A stretch of 64,000 nt of DNA from WRMS01 sp038562165. GTDB taxonomy: Bacteria; Bacillota; Peptococcia; DRI-13; UBA5745. The stretch lies in the NCBI GenBank assembly GCA_038562165.1, contig JBCFAO010000004.1, positions 1 through 64,000 of the forward strand, given 5' to 3'. Position 1 is the stretch's first letter. Each line of letters opens with the position of its first letter. Position numbers and translations under genes: made by a program. Below are positions 59,763 to 64,000 of the stretch, in pieces. The notes below the pieces were generated by a model. The model made no database searches. It had not been told where the DNA came from and saw only the letters and a program-made list of their open reading frames with translations.

Positions 59763-60803
59763 ATGCTAAAAAAAATCAGTGCGGTAATTATCTGCGTCCT
59801 TATGGTATTAAGTTTGGCAGGCTGCGGCAGTAAAAACGAAAGCACAGGCAATACTCCCTCAAATGTAGCTACAAAACCTGAAACTCAGACAAACGGAGAT
59901 ACGATCACTCTCAAACTGGCCACTATTCAGGATCCCAGCAACCCAATGTCTATTGGTTATGAGGATTTAAAAGAGCGTTTGGCCGAAAAATCCGGCGGCC
60001 GGATTATACTGGATATTTACTATAATGCCCAGCTAGGGGGCGAAAGGGACGAAATCGAAGGCTTGAGGATGGGGAGCATTGATATAACGGCCACAGCCAC
60101 GGCAGCTCTCGCAGGTTTTATGCCGGAAATTGCTATCTTTGAGCTGCCCTTTCTTTTCCGGGACTATGAACATGTGGATGCGGTCTTACGCGGTGAAATC
60201 GGTGAGTATTATTTAAATAAAATGTCGGACTATGGCGTAGTGGGTCTCGCTTTCCAGGAAAACGGTTTCCGCCATATCACCAATAATGTCCGGCCCATTG
60301 TTGTGCCGGAGGATTTAAACGGCGTAAAGCTTCGGGTTATGGAATCAGATGTGTCCATTGCTACCTGGAAAGCGGCCGGCGCCCAGCCAACGCCCATGGC
60401 CTGGCCGGAAGTATTCACGGCCTTACAGCAAAAAACAATTGACGGACAGGAGAATCCTGCATCAATCATTGTGTCCTATAAAGTTTACGAAGTACAAAAA
60501 TACCTTTCTCTTTCCAAACACGTTTATTCTCCGGTGCCCATGATGATCAGTAAAATGACCTGGGATAAGCTCTCTGATGAAGATAAGAAAATCATACAGG
60601 AAGCAGTAACGGAATCAACGGCTTTTGAGCTGGAATTAAACCGTTCCAAAGAAGCGGAGAATATCGAGATTATCCGCAATAATGGCGTCGAAGTAAATGA
60701 GGTGGATACGGAAGCCTTTATAGCAAAAATGAAACCTGTTTGGGAACAATTCGCCGACCGCTTCGGCATGGAAAACATTAACGCAATTGCCAACACGAAA
60801 TAA
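59763..60803 (+). CDS. dctP: TRAP transporter substrate-binding lipoprotein (DctP), system 2
   Basis: A 346-aa lipoprotein (lipobox LAGC, Cys21) of the DctP family with IILDIYYNAQLGGERDEIEGLRMGSIDIT, GVKLRVMESDVSIATWKAAGAQPTPMAWPEVFTALQQKTIDGQENP and the usual substrate-anchoring Arg in KLRVME. AGGAGGAGG lies upstream. 17 nt after the dehydrogenase gene. A long hairpin follows before dctQ. Confidence 0.95.
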   Translation: MLKKISAVIICVLMVLSLAGCGSKNESTGNTPSNVATKPETQTNGDTITLKLATIQDPSNPMSIGYEDLKERLAEKSGGRIILDIYYNAQLGGERDEIEGLRMGSIDITATATAALAGFMPEIAIFELPFLFRDYEHVDAVLRGEIGEYYLNKMSDYGVVGLAFQENGFRHITNNVRPIVVPEDLNGVKLRVMESDVSIATWKAAGAQPTPMAWPEVFTALQQKTIDGQENPASIIVSYKVYEVQKYLSLSKHVYSPVPMMISKMTWDKLSDEDKKIIQEAVTESTAFELELNRSKEAENIEIIRNNGVEVNEVDTEAFIAKMKPVWEQFADRFGMENINAIANTK

Positions 60804-60826
60804 TCTATGGACGGTTAAGTGTAGAA

Positions 60827-60866
60827 AATATAAAGATGGGCGGGTATCGCCGTCCATCTTTATATT
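60827..60866 (+). promoter_or_regulatory. Intergenic stem-loop between dctP and dctQ, system 2
   Basis: AATATAAAGATGGGCGG (60827-60843) pairs with CGCCGTCCATCTTTATATT (to 60866) with one mismatch and a small loop. It has no T-run, so it is more likely an mRNA stabiliser than a terminator. The first TRAP operon has an unrelated hairpin at the same place. Confidence 0.75.
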
Positions 60867-60892
60867 CATCAATTTGCGGGGAGTGTGGAAAG

Positions 60893-61387
60893 ATGGAGTC
60901 GTATCACAAAATGATCAGTAAATTGTACAAATATATATTTTATTTCCTGGCTTTTCTGGGCGTGCTTATGCTGGCTATCGGCACTGCTCAGGTAGTAAGC
61001 CGTTATGTCCTTCATAATTCGCTGACCTGGTCCGAAGAAACCATGAGATTTCTTAATGTCTGGACAATCTATATCGGCGTAAGCGTAGGAATACCCTTGG
61101 GGATTCATGTTTCCATCGATGCAATCCCTAACATGTTGAAGGGGAAAACCAAGAATATATTGTCACTGATTATATTGATCCTCAGTCTTATTTTTTACTT
61201 GATATTTCTGGTGCAAGGCGTCAGGTTTTCGCTTGCCAATCTGAATCAGTATGCGCCGGCTACCATGGTGCCAATGGGTTACGTGTATCTTTGCCTGCCT
61301 CTGGGGGGGCTTTTGGCAGCGTTATTTACTGTGGACGAAATATTAAAACTTAGCAAAAGGATGGGGGAAGATAAATGTCAGCAGTAG
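60893..61387 (+). CDS. dctQ: TRAP transporter small permease subunit (DctQ), system 2
   Basis: A 164-aa protein with four TM helices and the block NSLTWSEETMRFLNVWTIYIGVSVG. I placed the start at 60893; an upstream in-frame ATG (60836) lies inside the stem-loop. It overlaps dctM by 13 nt. Confidence 0.9.
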   Translation: MESYHKMISKLYKYIFYFLAFLGVLMLAIGTAQVVSRYVLHNSLTWSEETMRFLNVWTIYIGVSVGIPLGIHVSIDAIPNMLKGKTKNILSLIILILSLIFYLIFLVQGVRFSLANLNQYAPATMVPMGYVYLCLPLGGLLAALFTVDEILKLSKRMGEDKCQQ

Positions 61388-62664
61388 GCATTACTTTGTT
61401 AATTAGCCTTGGTATTTGTTTAATAGCCGGCGTTCCTATTGCTTTGAGTATGGCGGGAGCTTCTTTTCTTGCCCTTTTAACAAGCGATGCTTTGCCTATG
61501 GGATTATTTATCCAAAGAATGTATACGGCCACAGATAGTTTTCCTTTGATGGCTATCATATTTTTTTGTATCGCCGGAGAGTTGATGCTGCAAGGCGGCA
61601 TTTCCAGGCGTCTGATCAACTTTGCCTTATCACTGCTTGGAGGGCTAAGAGGCAGCCTCGCTATGGTGGCGGTAGTCACCTGCGCCTTCTTTGGGGCGAT
61701 TTCCGGTTCTGCCTATGCTACAGTGGCCGCTATCGGCGGTATTATGTATCCGGAAATGGTGAAAAACGGTTACAAGGAAGATTTCACCGCCACGCTGATG
61801 GCCTCCAGCGGCATGCTGGGAATTCTGATTCCTCCAAGCATACCCCTGGTTGTCTACGGAGTTGTGGCTGGCGTTTCCATTGGCGATCTGTTTATTGGTA
61901 TAATCAGCGCCGGCATATTGTTTACGGTTGCTTATTGTGTTACCGCTCAAATTGTGATCAGAAAGGAAGACATGGCTCCCTTGTCAAGCAACCCGGAAAA
62001 GGTCAGCTTTATTAAAAGCTTTAAGGAAGCTTTCTGGGGTCTGATGTCTCCGGTCATTATTCTTGGCGGCATATATTCAGGCGTTTTTACCGCCACAGAA
62101 TCAGCGATTATTGCCAGCGTATATTCTTTATTTATCGGCTTTTTCGTTTACCGGGAATTAAATTGGGAAAACTTAATCCAGGCTATGGGGAAAAGCGTAA
62201 TTGCTGCCTCTTCCATTATGTTTATCGTAGGCGGCGTTCAACTCTTTACCTGGATTCTGAGCTATGAGAAGATAGCGCAGGCCCTATCCACCTTTCTCAT
62301 TTCCCTCACCAACTCCAAAATCACTTTTTTGTTAATCGTCAATGTAATCTATTTAATTGCAGGAATGTTTATCGACACGACATCAAGCGTAATGCTTATT
62401 GTTCCGCTTTTGCTTCCGGTAGCTAATTATTATGGCGTAGATCTTTTGCATTTGGGGCTTCTGACTGTTTGCAACCTGGCGGTAGGGCTGATTACCCCGC
62501 CTTTCGGCGGCAATCTGTTTGTTTCCGCCAGCGTTTCGAGAGTGCCGGTAAATAAAATGTATCGATGTATCATTCCGTTTATTATTGCCGGATTCACCGT
62601 GACTTTGGTCGTTACCTATTTCCCGGCCATGACCGTAGGATTGCTGGCCTTATTGAAGGGATGA
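61375..62664 (+). CDS. dctM: TRAP transporter large permease subunit (DctM), system 2
   Basis: A 429-aa membrane protein with about 12 TM segments. It shows FGAISGSAYATVAAIGGIM, LGILIPPSIPLVVYGVVAG and GLITPPFGGNLFVSAS. Overlaps dctQ. It is a paralogue of the DctM of system 1, not an exact duplicate, so the two transporters probably differ in substrate. Confidence 0.95.
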   Translation: MSAVGITLLISLGICLIAGVPIALSMAGASFLALLTSDALPMGLFIQRMYTATDSFPLMAIIFFCIAGELMLQGGISRRLINFALSLLGGLRGSLAMVAVVTCAFFGAISGSAYATVAAIGGIMYPEMVKNGYKEDFTATLMASSGMLGILIPPSIPLVVYGVVAGVSIGDLFIGIISAGILFTVAYCVTAQIVIRKEDMAPLSSNPEKVSFIKSFKEAFWGLMSPVIILGGIYSGVFTATESAIIASVYSLFIGFFVYRELNWENLIQAMGKSVIAASSIMFIVGGVQLFTWILSYEKIAQALSTFLISLTNSKITFLLIVNVIYLIAGMFIDTTSSVMLIVPLLLPVANYYGVDLLHLGLLTVCNLAVGLITPPFGGNLFVSASVSRVPVNKMYRCIIPFIIAGFTVTLVVTYFPAMTVGLLALLKG

Positions 62665-62736
62665 TGTTGTTAAACATAGATTACTAAAGATTCCCGCAGA
62701 TTGTCGAGATAAGTGTTTTCCTGTCGATAAAGAGTA

Positions 62737-62774
62737 TTGGCAGTAAGGCCAATCCTATGTTATACTTGTCACAA
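62737..62774 (+). promoter_or_regulatory. Promoter of gntR2 with possible operator
   Basis: TTGGCA (62737-62742) and TATACT (62761-62766) are separated by 18 nt. A 9-bp dyad TTGTCACAA (62766-62774) overlaps the end of the -10 and the transcript start, a plausible autoregulatory site. Confidence 0.5.
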
Positions 62775-62805
62775 AAGAAAGTATTGGCATGACCATCATA
62801 CAGTA

Positions 62806-63546
62806 ATGCCTAGAAAATATGGGATTGGCGGGATAATTTTGGAGGATAAATTTAAAAAAATAAAGCGTTCAACGGTTGCCGATACGATTGTTGAGCAAAT
62901 TAAACAAATGATACTGGAAGAAAAGCTGCTGCCCGGTGAAAGGCTGCCCTCGGAAAGGGAATTGGCCGATATGCTGGGAGTCAGCCGGCCGCCGGTGCGG
63001 GAAGCGTTAAAAGCTTTGGCTACGTTAAAAATTGTGGATATTCGGGTGGGAGAAGGCACTTTTTTAAACAACGGCAAGGATAAACTGATGCTGGATTTTT
63101 TTCAGCTAAAGAATCTTCAGATGAAGTTTGCGGTTTCGGAGTTGATTGAAGCCAGGCTTTTTTTGGAGATGGAAATAGTGGACCTGGCGGCTCAGCGCCG
63201 GGATGAACAGGATTTGGAGCGCATAGAAGAAAGCTTCAATAACACATTAAACTATGAAGATAATCCGGAAGCCTTTTTAAATGCGGATTTCGAGTTTCAT
63301 CTGGCCATTGCCGAAGCGGCAAAAAACGCTTATTTATCGGAGATGCTGGATACCACCAGAGATCTTTTGCTGGAGTACAACAAAACGGTAATTGCTCAGC
63401 CTAATCAAATGGTGAGAGCTACCGATAGCCACCGCAATATTTTTATGGCTATTAAGGAAAAGAACGCAAAAAAGGCTAAGCAGGAGATGAAGCGGCATAT
63501 TGAAATGCTGATGCTGGAGGAAAAAGTACCGGCCGTTGAGAATTGA
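62806..63546 (+). CDS. GntR/FadR-family transcriptional regulator 2
   Basis: A 246-aa (or 235-aa) regulator. The winged helix is clear (VEQIKQMILEEKLLPGERLPSERELADMLGVSRPPVREALKALATLKIVDIRVGEG), then an FCD domain (about 95-230; FLNADFEFHLAIAEAAKNAYLSEMLD). The start is uncertain: ATG 62806 or TTG 62839, neither with a strong SD; a start at 62737 would lie in the promoter. It differs from regulator 1 and probably controls the second TRAP operon. Confidence 0.88.
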   Translation: MPRKYGIGGIILEDKFKKIKRSTVADTIVEQIKQMILEEKLLPGERLPSERELADMLGVSRPPVREALKALATLKIVDIRVGEGTFLNNGKDKLMLDFFQLKNLQMKFAVSELIEARLFLEMEIVDLAAQRRDEQDLERIEESFNNTLNYEDNPEAFLNADFEFHLAIAEAAKNAYLSEMLDTTRDLLLEYNKTVIAQPNQMVRATDSHRNIFMAIKEKNAKKAKQEMKRHIEMLMLEEKVPAVEN

Positions 63547-63581
63547 GTTGGATAAACCGATAGTGATTATTGAGAAAAACA

Positions 63582-63625
63582 AAATCAAGGCGTTGTCCTG
63601 CTAAGGGACGGCGTCTTGATTTTTG
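63582..63625 (+). terminator. Terminator of gntR2
   Basis: AAATCAAGGCGTTGTCC pairs with GGGACGGCGTCTTGATTT around a 6-nt loop, followed by T-rich sequence. Confidence 0.8.
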
Positions 63626-63654
63626 TATGAGATGATTCTATGTTTTACGAAAAA

Positions 63655-63960
63655 CGGGGCGTGTTCGTGAAAAACCCGGCAGGCGCCCCGAGGCAGCGTT
63701 CACAGAGGCAGTAGTCCAAGCGGCATTGGTTCAAGGCGGCATTGGTAGTGAGCAAAAAACGAGGCAGTGCAGTAATATTGCGGCGATATATGCAGATTTT
63801 TAAGTAGATATGCGCATATGTAGAATAGGTATACTGAATTAGATATATACACTTTTGTTTAATGCATTATCTCGTTTTTTGCTCAGCAGCAGCAACGGCA
63901 CCACTGAACAACCGATACTGGTTGCGCAAATAGAATAGTTTTTTTATGAACACGTCCTGC
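63655..63960. mobile_element. MITE-like element 3, 306 bp, with 9-bp flanking direct repeat
   Basis: GGGCGTGTTCGTGAAAAA (63657-63674) matches 15 of 18 positions of the inverted right end (63940-63957). The direct repeat TACGAAAAA lies just outside each end (63646-63654 and 63961-63969). Inside is a type-B pair: 63749-63771 (GAGCAAAAAACGAGGCAGTG plus ends) and its inverse at 63863-63885, around an AT-rich 91-nt centre. Its TIR is unrelated to that at 21.8/26.8 kb, yet the inner units are the same family. No coding capacity. Confidence 0.75.
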
Positions 63961-64000
63961 TACGAAAAATTTCTACACTCGAAATTTTTCCTAAGCAAGT

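Overview
The window looks like the chromosome of an anaerobic, endospore-forming member of the Bacillota, of the Clostridia or Negativicutes type. The evidence is a sporulation protein (SpoIIP), a CIRCE/HrcA-controlled heat-shock operon, an iron-sulfur L-serine dehydratase, a flavodiiron protein, a copper-amine-oxidase-like stalk domain, strong SD sequences (GGAGG) and TTG/GTG starts. I cannot name the species. No rRNA, tRNA, CRISPR array, intact transposase or prophage was recognised.

Layout. 0.2-10 kb: a MerR-type regulator with a perfect palindrome at its promoter, a secreted stalk-domain protein, an FRG-domain protein, a two-gene operon pairing a solute-binding lipoprotein with a membrane GGDEF-EAL protein, and an aconitase-family hydratase. 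10-26.6 kb: a repeat island, cardiolipin synthase, an M23 peptidase, leuS, a small membrane protein, asnB behind a terminator-like leader, dinB, an XRE-ImmA pair, an autoregulated membrane-protein/HTH pair, a MATE exporter, and a DUF1648 protein overlapping a one-chain L-serine dehydratase. 28-50 kb: the conserved housekeeping order comEA-comEC-holA-rpsT-spoIIP-lepA-hemW-hrcA-grpE-dnaK-dnaJ, with trxA, fprA, wecB, a threonine dehydratase and murJ inserted. 50-63.5 kb: a catabolic island of two divergent operons, gntR-enolase-enolase-dctPQM (leftward) and a DRE-TIM metallolyase, two tautomerases, a D-2-hydroxyacid dehydrogenase, dctPQM and gntR (rightward).

How the genes work together. The island looks like uptake of organic or sugar acids by two TRAP transporters, dehydration by enolase-superfamily enzymes, and further 2-oxo/2-hydroxy acid chemistry, under two FadR-type regulators. 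The substrate cannot be read from the sequence. Both TRAP operons carry a strong stem-loop between dctP and dctQ. One tautomerase lacks the catalytic N-terminal proline and lies next to one that has it.

The most unusual feature is a repeat family that fills the long gene-free gaps (10.3, 21.5-22.0, 26.7-27.8, 44.5-45.0 and 63.7-63.9 kb). It consists of 21-24-nt units, many spaced 40-41 nt apart, arranged as inverted sets that converge on a short core. Some sets lie inside terminal inverted repeats (GAGGGCACTGAAAAAGTCG at two loci, an unrelated TIR at a third). The copy at 63.7 kb is flanked by a 9-bp direct repeat, which suggests a non-autonomous mobile element. I do not recognise the family. 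Several housekeeping genes (comEA, comEC, holA, hemW) also carry low-complexity in-frame insertions, in hemW as 24-bp tandem repeats.
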